From NCBI GenBank assembly GCA_949751835.1, contig CATKHK010000066.1, positions 1-64,000 on the forward strand: a stretch of DNA of 64,000 bases, in the 5' to 3' direction. Made by a program: the position numbers and the translations under genes. Positions 21,675-33,306 of this stretch are shown in pieces. The notes under the pieces were generated by a model, which was given only the letters and a program-made list of their open reading frames with translations, searched no databases and was not told where the DNA came from. Position 1 is the stretch's first letter, and every line of letters begins with the position of its first letter. The stretch is from Blepharisma japonicum (lineage: Eukaryota > Ciliophora > Heterotrichea > Heterotrichida > Blepharismidae).

Positions 21675-23561
21675 TTATTCCTGCTTCTTCTCTTCTTGAG
21701 GTTTTAATGCTTCTGCTTGCTCTTTCTCCTCATTCTTCTGGTCTTCTTTTGGCTCTTGAACCTTCTTTGCTACCTCTGGTGTCTGCTCTTTCTCCTGCTT
21801 ATTCTCTTCTTTTGATTCTTCACCCTTCTTTTGTTTTGCCTTCTTCTCTTGTCTTTGCTGCTGTTTTTTCGATGGCTGTGCTGCCTCACTTCCTTTCATG
21901 GCTACTTTTTGGTCAACTTTCCCTCCAAGAACGCTCATTGACTTAGTTCTCCCATCAGGAATGAAAAATAGCACAGATGAATCACTCTGAGCATCAACTC
22001 TGTAAAACCCTCTTCTTTCTAACTGAATAACTGCATCTGGTCTAAGATTCTTCACATCGAAGCTGGCAAAGGCTTTTGTTTCAAATCTTGAATTACGATT
22101 AATCAGTGCATCAAAGTCATCATTCTCTTCTACCTTAGCCTTTGTAATTAAGACATCAAATTCAACCAAAGATGCTGGGGCGATTTTATCATCAATTGCA
22201 GATAGCCAAGTCAATTTTTTGGTTTTTTTGAAATCTTTGTCATCCAATACAAGATGGCCTTCAAGGATGTATTTTAGTGGGACACCTCTGAAGGTTTCTG
22301 TCTGATTTTCCTGTATTGAGTCAATAACTACATTTCCCCATTTCATTAAAGTGATTTTCTCATTAGGCTTGATTTCTTTTGCATCTTCAAGTTCTATTAA
22401 AACTTTATTTGAGTACGTAACTCTTTTAGTGCCAAGCTCAGCGTTTTTATCATGAACTGGGTGCTCTTCTTCATATGGCTCTGCTGGACCATTTATCAGA
22501 TTAATAAGACATGGGGTTTCAGCTGAAATTGCAGTATATCTTGGAGCAATTGGGTCAATCACTTTTTTGTTGTCAGCCCAAAGATCGGACCAGTCCATAA
22601 ACACTGTATTTTTAGAATGGCCTTGTTTTAGCATGAATTCTTTCAAAGTTTTGATTTGGAGGCCTCTTCTAAGAATTCCTTGGACTGTTGGGAATCTTGG
22701 GTCAAACCAGCCTTCAACAGCTCCAGTGTCAACTAATTTCTGGAGTTTTCTTTTGCTAAGAACAGTGTTGACGAGATTTAGTTTGGCAAAGTCGTGGATG
22801 TGGACTGGCCTAAGATTAAGCTTTTCAATAACCCAATTGAACATTTGATTTCTATCATTATACTCACTTGTTCTTAAAGTATGGGTTACTCCTTCAATGG
22901 AATCCACAATTGGGCAAGCAAAGTCATAAGTTGGGTACACCTTATATGTTGTCCCAGTTTTCAAGTGGGGGATATCATTTTGCCTATAGAACACAGGATC
23001 TCTCATGCACTTATTAGGGCACTGCATATCAATTTTAGCTCTCACACAGTATTCTGGTCTATGACCCAGCACAAACTCGTCAAAAATTGCCAAGTTCTCT
23101 TCAACAGTTTGGTTCCTGCACTTGCTCTCTATCCCATCAAACCTTTCTTTTCTCATTACTTCTACATCTGTATTATCCATATAAGCATTACCAGAATGTA
23201 TCAGCTCTCTAATCTTCACTTGCATCAACCCAAAGTAATCAGATGTATGAGAAACTGCGTCAGGGTAGATTTCAAGCTTCTCCAGGTCTTGTATGATATT
23301 TTGGACGAAATCGTCGTTTTCCTTGCTTGGGTTTGTGTCGTCAAATCTCAAAAGCATTCTGCCACCATACATTTTAGCATAATGGAAGTTCAGCATTGCG
23401 GCCTTTATGTGGCCAATATGTAGATATCCGCTTGGCTCTGGAGGAAAACGAGTCACGACTGCGCCTTGTTCTGCTCCTTTTAGGGCTCCGTGAAATTGAG
23501 CGTAAAGCTGTGCGTTGTTAGCCGCTGCCATATTTGTAATCGATCCTATGAGCCTTCTCAT
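21675..23561 (-). CDS. Glutamyl-tRNA synthetase, cytosolic
   Basis: 628 aa from the ATG at 23561 (MRRLIGSITNMAAAN); an inner ATG at 23531 would give 618 aa. Class I synthetase: FPPEPSGYLHIGHIKAAMLN (HIGH), RFDDTNPSKENDDF, the tRNA end-binding region, and VLSKRKLQKLV (KMSKS). Residues about 310-530 form the beta-barrel anticodon-binding domain of eukaryotic GluRS/GlnRS; VLSKRKL and the sequence around it favour GluRS. The last 90 residues are a Lys/Glu/Gln-rich tail, in place of the usual N-terminal GST-like extension. The short basic stretch before the second Met could serve mitochondrial targeting. All Trp codons are TGG. Confidence 0.93.
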   Translation of the reverse strand: MRRLIGSITNMAAANNAQLYAQFHGALKGAEQGAVVTRFPPEPSGYLHIGHIKAAMLNFHYAKMYGGRMLLRFDDTNPSKENDDFVQNIIQDLEKLEIYPDAVSHTSDYFGLMQVKIRELIHSGNAYMDNTDVEVMRKERFDGIESKCRNQTVEENLAIFDEFVLGHRPEYCVRAKIDMQCPNKCMRDPVFYRQNDIPHLKTGTTYKVYPTYDFACPIVDSIEGVTHTLRTSEYNDRNQMFNWVIEKLNLRPVHIHDFAKLNLVNTVLSKRKLQKLVDTGAVEGWFDPRFPTVQGILRRGLQIKTLKEFMLKQGHSKNTVFMDWSDLWADNKKVIDPIAPRYTAISAETPCLINLINGPAEPYEEEHPVHDKNAELGTKRVTYSNKVLIELEDAKEIKPNEKITLMKWGNVVIDSIQENQTETFRGVPLKYILEGHLVLDDKDFKKTKKLTWLSAIDDKIAPASLVEFDVLITKAKVEENDDFDALINRNSRFETKAFASFDVKNLRPDAVIQLERRGFYRVDAQSDSSVLFFIPDGRTKSMSVLGGKVDQKVAMKGSEAAQPSKKQQQRQEKKAKQKKGEESKEENKQEKEQTPEVAKKVQEPKEDQKNEEKEQAEALKPQEEKKQE

Positions 23562-23627
23562 TAGATTGAAATGGATAATTGTATAAGCAAAATAATCCAA
23601 TTTCTTGGAAATTCATTTTAAATTTAA

Positions 23628-25382
23628 ATGTCAGAGCATCTTAAGGAATCACGAATGAAATCTTATGAGTCTCCAATGAGAAATAGGCTTTCTGGGCTGT
23701 CAAGTTATAGTCCTTTAGGGGATTCGCTTTATCAAGAGCAGTGCGAAATTATGAAGCAGCATATAGATAGGCTAAATAAATCCCCAGACACTAAAGCGAG
23801 AATATTGAAAAACTTTGAAGACTTACTAAGAGCGATTCATTTCTTTGATAAACCTGATATAATACCCAGACCACTGGATTTGGAAGGAATAAAAACTCTG
23901 GTACTTAATCAAAGCAATAGTAAAAATAACCGAATTGAAGATAATTTTGAAAAATATGTTGAAGCATTTAACAAAGAAAGAATGCTGAGGCTGAAAGCTG
24001 AAGAAGAATTAAAACTGATGGGAGCTAATTTAAGAAACTTAACAATAGAGATTGATGAGCTGAGAAGTAGAAGAAGCACATTAGATGATGCAGATATATT
24101 GAGGAAAGAATTGGAAAGCCAAAAATTAAAATACTCAGAGTTAGAAGTGGAAAATGAAAAATTAAAGTCAATGGTAAAAATTTTGGAAGGAAAAAAATCA
24201 GTTGATTTGGAGCCGATGAAGGTGAAAAATCTTGAGTTTTATAATAGCGAACTATTAAAAAAACAAGATACTTTAAAGCAAGAAAATGAAAGTTTAAGAA
24301 GGGAAATCCAAGAAATCAAACGAAACCAAGAGAAATTAAACAGAAATTTTCAAGAACAAACTCAGTCTACTGAGAATTGCTCATATTGTAATAATGGGCT
24401 TTATATCAAAAGCTTGAATGAGGAGCTAAGATCAACCAAAGCTAGATATCATGATCTTAAAGAATTGTATGAACAGAATGCAAGAAGTAGTCAAATAAGC
24501 AAACATTTTGAGAATGAGAACATGGCAAAGTCTCATGATAGTTCCTGAAAATATATAAGATTTTTAGAAGAGAAAATAGAAGAGCTTGAGAATAAATGCC
24601 ATAGAGAAGAAAAAGAAGAGTTTTCAAATAAACTAGCATCTAATCATGATAGTTGGCATAAACCTAATCATAAAGCTAGCTCAAGCACCAATCCATTTCA
24701 TTCAAAATATAAATCATTGGATATCAAAGATGATCCAAAAGAAAAACAAAGCCTAAACGATTCCAAGGTAATAAAAGAAAAAAGAGGCAAAGGAAAGAAA
24801 AAAAAATTGGAAAAAGAAACCTCAAGACCTCAATCAGCTTTTAAGCCTACAAGTTATAAATCAAAGACCCAAGCAAAACCTTATAGTATCACCCCTGATT
24901 TAGCTGAAATAGCAAATCATAACTCTTCATCTTTGAAGTCTTGGCAGCAATCATCCAAAGAAGAAAACAGCCAAGCACAAATTTTTCCAAACCCTTATAA
25001 AAAAGAAAGCGAGCAGAGTTCTCGGAATAACTTAATCCAAAGAGAAGCCCCTCAAGATGTTTTGGAAACCCACCTTTTAGATGGCAGCTTTGATAGCCAA
25101 TGGATCAGTAAAGACTTAGTCTATTCTCCATCAACCAACAAATCTCCAGAATTTATGGGGAAAAGCCGCAGCAAGGATTTGCATAGAGAAATACCAAGTA
25201 AAGAGTATAAAAATGAAGAGGTGAGATCATCTCGTGAAAAACTGAAGAAGCGCAGATCCAAAAGCAGAGAAAGCTTAGAAAGGCTAAATAAACTAGCTGA
25301 AGAAAAAGCAGACGGCTGTGAAGTCTGTGTCAAAGTTCACCATCATAAGTGGGCAAAATCACCTAGAAGAAAAGAAAAGTAA
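23628..25382 (+). CDS. Coiled-coil protein with basic C-terminal tail
   Basis: 584 aa with TGA at 24549 read as Trp, which joins two open stretches in the same frame. Residues about 110-300 are a long coiled coil (RLKAEEELKLMGANLRNLTI, LRKELESQKLKYSELEVENE). A Cys pair lies in ENCSYCNNG and another in GCEVCVKVHHHKW near the end, perhaps metal-binding. The C-terminal half is Ser/Lys-rich and probably disordered. It may be a basal-body or cytoskeletal protein by composition only. It starts 66 bp from the divergent GluRS gene. Confidence 0.78.
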
Positions 25383-25407
25383 TTTTTTGGTTAATTTTAA
25401 AGCTTAT

Positions 25408-27325
25408 TTATTCAATATCTGGTAGGTGCTCAGTTTCTTTACCTTGCAACTTTTCTAATTGACTTTTAAGTTCTTGAATTTCTTTGTCTCTTTGCTGGAT
25501 TAATTCCTTATACATTTGCATTCCTTCATACGTAGACTTCATCAAAGCCTCTTTATGATCTGAAGGGCCCAATAGCAACCCTACAGGATAATAGTAATCA
25601 GGCTGCCACTGTGATAACAGCTCATGCCATATTTGGAGCCTTCTCGGAGAACAGCAAGGAGTTATCGTTTCTTCTTGGCCTGGCTGATAATACGGGTTGG
25701 TATACATATCAAGATGCGCGAACACATAGGTCCAAACTGACGTTGACCGGTTTTCTAAGTTCACAGCTATCCTTTCCTTCATGTTATTACACATAAAAGT
25801 GCCAAATCTACAAGAATGGGCAAACTCAGCCAAATCGTGTAGAAATTTATTATTAAATTCAAAATGTGTAGGAAACTGGCAACCAAGCTGATAAATACAG
25901 TCTAAGAATTGGATAAAAATAGGAGATCGCTTTTCGTCATTTGAGTTAGGATTGGCGTGGCCAAGCCTAGTATCAAACTGATGCCCAAAGCTGACCCAAT
26001 CTTTTTCAATGACCTGTGCAAACCCTCGTATGGTCCTATAATGAGGATCTTGTAATACCTGGACTATTGAGCATAACTGAGAAGTCCTATCCCAGCCATC
26101 ACTGCAGTGTATAAGGGCTGACGTTCCATTTTGCAGACTTTCTGTAATTGCGGTTGAACCTTGTAAAAGCAAAGAAATATGCTCTAATCATCCAGATTTT
26201 TCAAATGCTGATAAATATTTAAATGGGTTAACTGAGTTTGAATTTAAAGCTCCATGCCAACTTTCCCTTATAATGTGTATGTTATCAATCCCTAAGAAAT
26301 GCAGCTCTGTAGCTTCATAGTATGATGTGTTTTCGACACCTCCTCCTATCGCTCTTTGGGCATGAGCGTTCATATAAGGCCGAGCATCAAAGATGTGTAG
26401 GCCTTGTCCGTTAGCAGAACTTTTTGAAATTATTCTTAAGAAAACTTCATCTTCTAAGCATCTTGAAATTGAAGTCCTTATCCCAGTTTTTGGCTGGCTA
26501 CATCGCCATAGTGTAGCCCCATTTCTCGAATTTGCTCATGCTAATGCTGGAAACCTATTTTTGCTTCTAAAATTCGCTGATGCTTTGATATCATTACTAC
26601 TCAGCTCTTTCGGCACAACAAGTGCTTGTGGGTACGTTTCGCAATACTCCCAATTCGAATTATCCAAAAACGCTCATTTAGAGTCCGATTTTGACGGATT
26701 TATCCCAATTCTTGCAAAGTCATTTACAAAATTATAAATTTTCCATCCATCTTCAGGTCCACTGTCTCTATGCAGAAAAGCGAACCTGCTGACAAGAGAT
26801 TGTGGAAAAGTGTACGAATAAAGCACAGTAAAAAGGTTAAACTCATGCTGGGCTTGATGAGTAACACCAATTCTAATATTTCTCCCATCTTTTGTGCTGA
26901 TATCCAGCATGCAATAATTTTTATCAGACGGTCTTTCAAGTCTTTGTATCATCATTAAAGGTATTTCGAAGTATTCCATGCGGTACTTGTTTTCGTAGCA
27001 TCAAGAAGCCTCTAATGGTTCAATTATAATCTAAATTATTTTTTACCCTAAAATTTGTCACACACATTTGGCCTAATATGACGCATTGTGGGTTAATAAC
27101 AATTATACACTGTAAGCTGGTATTACTTGATCGGTTAGAGTGATAGAGAATTGATCGTTCACCAGAAAGAAAAGTAAAGTTAGATGTAGAAGGACTCCCT
27201 TCTGGTCCGGAATCAGGAGATGAAGACTGAGCATTTGAAATACTTTCTGTATCGATCGGAAAAATTTGAGCTCGGAGAGGATCGTTATCTGCTGACTGAA
27301 GATCAATATCTTTCATTGTGCGCAT
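25408..27325 (-). CDS. Myotubularin-family phosphoinositide 3-phosphatase
   Basis: 633 aa in two exons, 27325-27047 and 27030-25408, with a 16-nt intron. Order: a Ser-rich N-terminus, a PH-GRAM domain (about 45-170), the myotubularin phosphatase domain with HCSDGWDRTSQL (CX5R: Cys and Arg retained, so active), and a C-terminal coiled coil (LIQQRDKEIQELKSQLEKL). Four TGA codons are read as Trp: EAS-W-CYEN, SK-W-AFLDN, ALA-W-ANSRN and SG-W-LEHIS. Myotubularins remove the 3-phosphate of PI3P and PI(3,5)P2 in endosomal traffic. The start is the first ATG (MRTMKDID); the alternative at 27316 removes three residues. Confidence 0.93.
27031..27046 (-). other. 16-nt intron in the myotubularin gene
   Basis: Sense sequence GTAAAAAATAATTTAG, phase 0. 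Removal joins VTNFR to IIIEPLEASW and links the N-terminal half of the GRAM domain to the rest, which otherwise lie in different frames. Confidence 0.88.
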
Positions 27326-27627
27326 CAAATGCAACTATTTATTATTAAAACGAAAAGGATTGAGAAAATAATATTAAGCATGATATTTTGGATTAAGCTC
27401 TGATTTATTGGTTAACTGATATTGAAAATGATCCCTTTCTATTAGTATCTGAATATTAAATATAATAAATTGGCAATTGGCATAAAAATTAAGGTAAATA
27501 AGCATTTATTTCACTTTTGAGTTGGGGATAATAATTTTTAAATTATAGCAACAAATATAAAAAATTTAGATAAACTATTGTTTTAATGTAATATTATCAA
27601 TCCGTGAATTTTTGAGCTTTTATATGC
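27326..27627. other. Intergenic region, no gene seen
   Basis: 302 bp of AT-rich DNA between tandem minus-strand genes; nothing recognisable on either strand. Confidence 0.55.
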
Positions 27628-30600
27628 TTATTCAACGTCTTCCTCCCATTCTTCATCTGACTCAATAATTCTTTCACTCTGTTTATTGCTGTAGTCTTTT
27701 TTCGAAAATGATTTACTAGAGCCCAAACTAAGCATCTCCTCCTTCTTATTTCGTTTATCATTTAAAGCTTCATTTGACAAATTAATTAAATCAGATACAG
27801 CAGGCAGCATTGAGCTTGCAATTGACTGTATTAAAAGCCTCTTTGTTTCTTCTTCCATCAGTCTAAACGCAATATAAACTGGTCTCGGCTTATCTGTTTC
27901 CTTTAATTTCGAATTCAATGTATTAATAATCCCTTCAAAAACATCAGAAATTTTATTGCACCTTTTCAGCCTCCAAAGCATTTGATTTGTTATAAAATCT
28001 GCATTTCCTCTTAATTGGTCAAGATGGCCAATAATACCTTTTTCGTGAGTTACATTTAAAAATTCTTCTTGAAGTTCAATAAAAAATAGGCTTTTCTCAA
28101 GCGATAAAATGCTGAATCTATAATATGAAATGGCCGATGCGTTTTTCCCACCTTCTTCTGCAATTAAGTCAGAGTAAGACTCAAAATACTCTTTAGATGA
28201 AGCAAGGTCATAATTTCTATACTCAATATTCCTATAAACTAAGTCAAATTCAGCAAATTGCAAGTATCCGTCTCCGTTTAAATCGGCTGCATTAAACAGA
28301 TCTTCTACATAATTTCTTCTTAAGGCTAAGAAATCTTGGAATTTTTTAATCAAAAATAAAATAAAATCTGCTCTTTCGATTACACCGGCTGGGTAAATCC
28401 CTTTTGGGCAAGGTTTTGCCATACTTAGAAGCTCAAGTTTGATATTATTCAGCTCATTTTCTTCAAGCCTATTATAAAAAATGATATATAGCGTGTCAAT
28501 ACATTTTACTGTTGGGACTTGTTCTTCAATATCATTAATAATATCAGAACCTAATTTATTTCCATACAGTCCTTCTAAAACCTCTATATAAAACCTGAAA
28601 TCCTCAATTGTTAAAGGATCAAAAATGCCTAGAAATCTTGCAAATAAATTTATGTGAGGGTTATCTTTATGTCTTTCACAAGCCATTACTAATTGCACAA
28701 ATTTCCTTTCAGCTACTCCTTTAAGCCCATGCTTGGTTGTAAAATAATCATATAAAAATAAATATAAATCCTGAGTTCTAACAGCTGTACTTTCTTTGCT
28801 TTGGGTCCTATAATCTGCAATTATAATAGAAAGCTGCTTGGCTAAGCTCTTCTTGGTGACAGTGACCTTTATTTTTAGCTTACCCTGGACAATTTTTTCA
28901 AAGATCTTGGTAGCTGGAGAAAGATCATCCTTTTTAAATAAAACCACTTTGCTCCCAAGGTTAAATTCTTTTGCTTCAGTTTGCTTTTTTGCGACTACTT
29001 CTTTTGCCTTTGTTGCTCTCTGCATAAATCTAGGCGGTGGTGCTTTTAACAGCTGTGTGCTTCTACGTTTCCTTGCAGGTCTTATTATTTTTGGTGTCTC
29101 ATCTGTATCATTTTCTCCATCCTCTACATTTTGGAGAATTTTTATTTCTTCTTCCAGCTGCCTTTCTCTTTTAATTTTCTGAAACAATTTTATTTTTAGT
29201 TTTTTCATAGTATCTTGCAGACTCTTGGTAAATTGATGATTTGACATAAATTTCGTCATGATGGTTTTCAATATCTGCTGTGTTTCTCCTTGATTTGAAA
29301 TAAATTTATTTTTTAGCATTTCTCGTGCTTTTTCTAAGCTTGTCTCATCTCATATTTTTTCCACAAAATCATCATCAATTTCAATGACTTTTTCAGCTCT
29401 TTTATTGGCATAATCGAATAACTCGTCTATTTCTTCGTCTGAATCTTCTCCTATTTTATCTTGAAACCAGTCATTTGCGTGTGTTGGAGAGTCTTCTGCT
29501 TCTACTGTGTTTAAGCTTATAAGAAGCTGCTCTGCTTCTTTGAGTAAATGGTTGTTTTGTGAGACTTTGTCGATATCTACAAGTGGGATGGGAAAGTCTT
29601 CATAGTCAGTTTGAGAGTCTTTGGGAGCAAAAGTAAAACAATCTGATGTGTCAACTCCAACGTCTTTCATTTCTTCAGCAGTTTCTTCCATTCTATCTTG
29701 AAGCTCTTGCATGAATACTTTGTTTTCAAGCTCAATTTCATCGGTTGTAGTTTTGCCTACCTCTTCTTCTTTTATTTCTCCTAGTGCTTGAAGCAGTGGA
29801 TCACTTAAAATCAGCTTGCTTAGCTCTCTGAATCTGATTTTATTTTTATATTGCACTTTTTTGATTCCAGGAGCTTCAGTTTCTAAGTCTTCAAGAACTT
29901 GGTCAATAAGATAATTTAAATTTTTATTTGTGTCTTCCAGTCTAAGTAATCTGACTTTATTTTTCTCATACTGGGCTTGCAATATTTTAATCCTATTTTT
30001 GTATTTTTTTTCTTTGAAAGTCATTTTTTCTATTATTTTTCTTTGATCATCAATTTCTTTTTTTGCTTCATCAAGCTCATTATGCAGAAACTGCAACTGC
30101 CCAGTCAAGTCATTATTTTTTTGGATAAATTTTTTTTGGCTGCTTTTTATAGCATTAAGAGATTTATTATGGTATTGGATTTTTGATGTTTGGTAAATTC
30201 TAATTGCCTTCAGCATAAGAGAAAAATAAACTTTCCACACTCTTTCTATCAGCTCTCCTCTTTGTATGCAATGCATACTTACTTGCCTAATCAGCTCTTT
30301 TAAGCAGATCGTATATACAATTTGAGTATTTTCAAACATTTCTGCTGGGTTTTGATTTTTATCTTCATAAATTTTCCTTAACATTGTATCAAGCCATTCT
30401 CCTAATAATTCTACATCTTTTCTGCTTGAAGGGCCTCCTAATTTTGGTAGAGTATTTTTGTATGATTTTTTTGAAATTCCATTCAAAATAAACTCTTTTG
30501 GTATTTCTTCGTCTCCCATTACTTCCAAGGCATCAATTGACTCTTCTAAATTAAGCAATAGGTCTCCAGGCTTGATTTGTATTTTCAGTTCCTTAAGATC

Positions 30601-31071
30601 TGTCGGCATTTTAAATAAAGACTCCGGTTCTATGGTGCCGATTGAAACATAAAGTTCTTTTTGGAGATCATCCATCGAATTTTGTCCTTCTATAGTAGTC
30701 GCATTAAGTGGTGGGTCAAACATCTCTGAAGGCGGTCTTAAAAATTTCAGCCTTTGTCGGGTTATATCATGATTAATACGAGACTTAACCAAATTTGTTC
30801 GATGTCTCACTATGTTTGCTTCCTCGTCAATATCTGCTGTAATATTTTCTCTTACAATATCTTTAGGGTCCTTTAATTTCCTTTTTACCTGTGAAATAGG
30901 AATATTCCTCAAATCAGGGGAGTTTCTAAGTTGGAATTTTGTATGACCTTTTGTTAAATAGTTGTAAATTACATTTTTTGATTTTGGGGTTTCTATTAAT
31001 GAGGATGCTTGCTGATGAGCTGGAGATTTTGATATGTATAATAGTGTTCCTTCAGAAAAAGTTTGATTCAT
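27628..31071 (-). CDS. AXDND1-like axonemal protein with EF-hand
   Basis: 1147 aa; a TGA near 29355 is read as Trp (VEKI-W-DETSLEKARE) and fuses two long open stretches. Residues about 215-400 match the axonemal dynein light-chain (p28) domain: TICLKELIRQVSMHCIQRGE, then VYFSLMLKAIRIYQTSKIQY and a long coiled coil. The C-terminal half contains an EF-hand loop, DLNGDGYLQFAE, within DLFNAADLNGDGYLQFAEFD. Proteins with the p28-type domain outside dynein, such as AXDND1, are axonemal. A Ca2+-sensing axonemal component is the likely role. The combination with an EF-hand and a basic middle segment (RPARKRRSTQLLKAPPPRF) is longer than p28 itself. Confidence 0.8.
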
Positions 31072-31126
31072 TAGTTTATTTATTTCTCGTGAAACTTATT
31101 TAAAAATATGGTGATTAAATATACAC

Positions 31127-32083
31127 TTATACAATGCTGCTGTTAAGATATTTTGAGGAGTTGAGATATTGTTTTAATTTCTCATACTCCAGCTCAGGAG
31201 TTTTTGAGTCCAAATGAGGGGTGCTTGCTAATGTATATGTTCTTGAGTCAATGGTGCAGCTGTTAGTTAAATTTCTTTTGTGATGACCCTTTGATCTTGA
31301 CCTACTGTTAGCTGTAAGTATTCTTATACTTTTCTCTTTTGAAGCAAAGCTCATAGTAGCATCTTTTCTCTCTTTTATTGCAGACTTCGGCCTGCTGTCA
31401 ATATGAGAAATTCTTCCAAGCGATCTTTGGACTTGTCTAGAGGATTTAAATCTTATTAAAATTTCGTTTTTTTCTCCTAACTGACCCATAGACGAATATA
31501 ATCTCCTAGTAAGTTCATGAGAAGCTCCAAGATGAGATATTGCGATCCTATAGCCACTTTGGTAATATTTTACAGCATCATCAAATCTCCTCATAAATTC
31601 AAGCTCAGCTCCTATATTATAATAGCAAACTGCGAGTGTTGAATAAGAATTTTCAGGAAAGATTTCGTCAGATTCTTCAACTTTAGAAAGCAAATTCAAC
31701 GACTGTTTTGCATAATCTATTGCAATATCATGCTTTCCTAATTGAGAATAGATGGCACAGATATTAAGCTGAGTAGATGCTATAGAAACAGGGTCTGCGA
31801 AAGCTTGGGCTTCAAGTTTTAGAGTTTTTTTAAGATAATACAAAGCTGCATTTGGCTGCTTCATTGTTTTATAGTAGCATCCATAATTATTATAAGTGGT
31901 TGCCATCAATCTCAGTCTGTTGCTCATTTTTAAAATTTCAGGAGCATCACCATCAAGAAGAATTTTTTCTGCTTTTTGTAAATATTTAAGAGCATTTTTC
32001 TCATTACCTAATAGACCCATAGCAGTCTTATTAAGCTCAAGAATCCTAGCTTCTGGGTTTAACATAATCTTGCTTCTATCCAT
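31127..32083 (-). CDS. TPR-repeat protein
   Basis: 318 aa, TAA stop. Five or so TPR-like helix pairs cover residues 15-210, for example YNNYGCYYKTMKQPNAALYY, STQLNICAIYSQLGKHDIAI and AVCYYNIGAELEFMRRFDDA. The C-terminal 100 residues are basic and Ser-rich. TPR proteins of this simple layout are scaffolds, many in cilia or kinase complexes, but no orthologue is recognised. Confidence 0.78.
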   Translation of the reverse strand: MDRSKIMLNPEARILELNKTAMGLLGNEKNALKYLQKAEKILLDGDAPEILKMSNRLRLMATTYNNYGCYYKTMKQPNAALYYLKKTLKLEAQAFADPVSIASTQLNICAIYSQLGKHDIAIDYAKQSLNLLSKVEESDEIFPENSYSTLAVCYYNIGAELEFMRRFDDAVKYYQSGYRIAISHLGASHELTRRLYSSMGQLGEKNEILIRFKSSRQVQRSLGRISHIDSRPKSAIKERKDATMSFASKEKSIRILTANSRSRSKGHHKRNLTNSCTIDSRTYTLASTPHLDSKTPELEYEKLKQYLNSSKYLNSSIV

Positions 32084-32123
32084 TGTTAAATTTTCAGTCC
32101 ATTTAAATATTAGCTAAAAGAGA

Positions 32124-32729
32124 TTATAAAGTGAAGTTCCTAAATTTAGAATTTTCTGTATAGTTTTCTGGTGCTTTTTTGTTAGACTCATTCATAAACG
32201 TAATGAAAGGAGTTTTTATCATGAAATCTGTAAGTGAGTGAATTTTCTTAAAATGATATTGAAAAGAAAAGAACCTAAAATAGTCCTGAAGCATATATAA
32301 AGTCTTGTCGTCATCAAATTCTTTTAGCAGTAATTGATTTTTTTTCTGGATAATAGATTCTTTATAGTCTATATAAACTGTGGTAGAATCGTTGAACATT
32401 GGATAATTGTACCACACTCTCTGCAAATCTTTTAGACCTTGCTCGGCTGGCGATGCATATTTGAACAGCAGACCTCCAGAAAATCTTCCAAAAACAGTCT
32501 CTACTTGCTTTTCGGTAGCTTCTGAAGTTGTATCAGTCCATACAGCAACTTTAAAAAAGATTTTGTTTTTTATGAACATTCATCTCAAAAATCCATCTAA
32601 ATCGTTCCTTAAAAGCAACTTTGGGCTTGGATCTGTATTTGTTATGCTTGCAGGGGCTGCGTATATCCGCTTGCATAAGGCTCCTTCTAAGTTAAAAATG
32701 AGCAAGAGCTTAGGAGGAATCCTTTCCAT
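32124..32729 (-). CDS. FCP1/NIF-like HAD protein lacking the catalytic Asp pair
   Basis: 201 aa with TGA read as Trp once (FLR-W-MFIKN). It starts MERIPPKLLLIFNLEGAL. In FCP1/SCP phosphatases this strand reads LDLDETL, where the two Asp form the phosphoryl-acceptor and acid/base; here they are Asn13 and Glu15. KVAVWTDTTSEATEKQV fits the conserved (V)xIWTSxTxxNA region, and FDDDKTLYMLQDYFRFF resembles the end of the fold. It is probably a catalytically dead FCP1-like domain, as in TIM50-type proteins, though TIM50 has a TM helix and this does not. Confidence 0.7.
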
Positions 32730-32759
32730 TTTAGACAAAAATAATAAGAACGAAATAAA

Positions 32760-33278
32760 TTAAGGCTCACTAATGTTCAGTTCCCCACCTTCAATCATCT
32801 GGATGATTTCTTTAGGAGTCTTCTTCTCAACTGTGCAGCCGACAGATACACAGGTTCCTACAATTTCTTTCAGTGTTCCTTCAAAGCTCTTAGCCCCACT
32901 TCTTGGTCTCATGATTTTTGCAATATTTCTGATTTGGTCCCAGCTGAGATTTCCATTGTGTTTGATGTTTTTGGTCTTTTTTCTGTCTCTAGGAGGTTCT
33001 GCAAGCTCTTTAATCACCAAAGCGGAGGCTGAAGGGACGACTTCAACGGTGGCTTGTCTGTTAATAATGGTAAGCTTGACCATAACTTTGATTCCTTTCC
33101 AAGCTTCAGTTGCAGCCTTGATATCATCACCGATTTTCTTTGGGGAAAGACCAAGAGGCCCTACTTTAGGGGCGAGAGATGCAGCAGCTCCGACTTCACC
33201 ACCAACAGATTTGAGAAAGACTAACTAGTTCTTACCGTATCTAGCTTCTGTGGACGAGGCGTCTGCCTTTGGTGGCAT
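32760..33278 (-). CDS. RPL12: Ribosomal protein uL11 (RPL12)
   Basis: 167 aa in two exons, 33278-33236 and 33220-32760, split by a 15-nt intron; human RPL12 has 165. It reads [20 protein letters not shown], then [19 protein letters not shown] and [20 protein letters not shown]. uL11 forms the base of the ribosomal stalk with the GTPase-associated rRNA. The TPR gene and the FCP1-like gene follow on the same strand. The eL33 gene starts 28 bp away on the other strand, so both RP genes must share one very small promoter. Confidence 0.97.
33221..33235 (-). other. 15-nt intron in the uL11 gene
   Basis: Sense sequence GTAAGAACTAGTTAG, phase 1. Removal gives [15 protein letters not shown], which aligns with the human KVVYLRCTGGEVGA segment. 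Confidence 0.95.
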
Positions 33279-33306
33279 ATTTTATACCACTCATATGGTC
33301 ATAAAT
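33279..33306. promoter_or_regulatory. Shared bidirectional promoter of uL11 and eL33
   Basis: Only 28 bp (or 16 bp if eL33 starts at 33295) separate the two start codons. The stretch is AT-rich with a TTTATA run at about 33280-33285. Both genes need high, matched expression. Confidence 0.55.

Noticed and set aside
32407-32763. 118-codon plus-strand frame over the FCP1-like gene
   Set aside because: Antisense to a longer gene whose frame has HAD-family features; no recognisable content.
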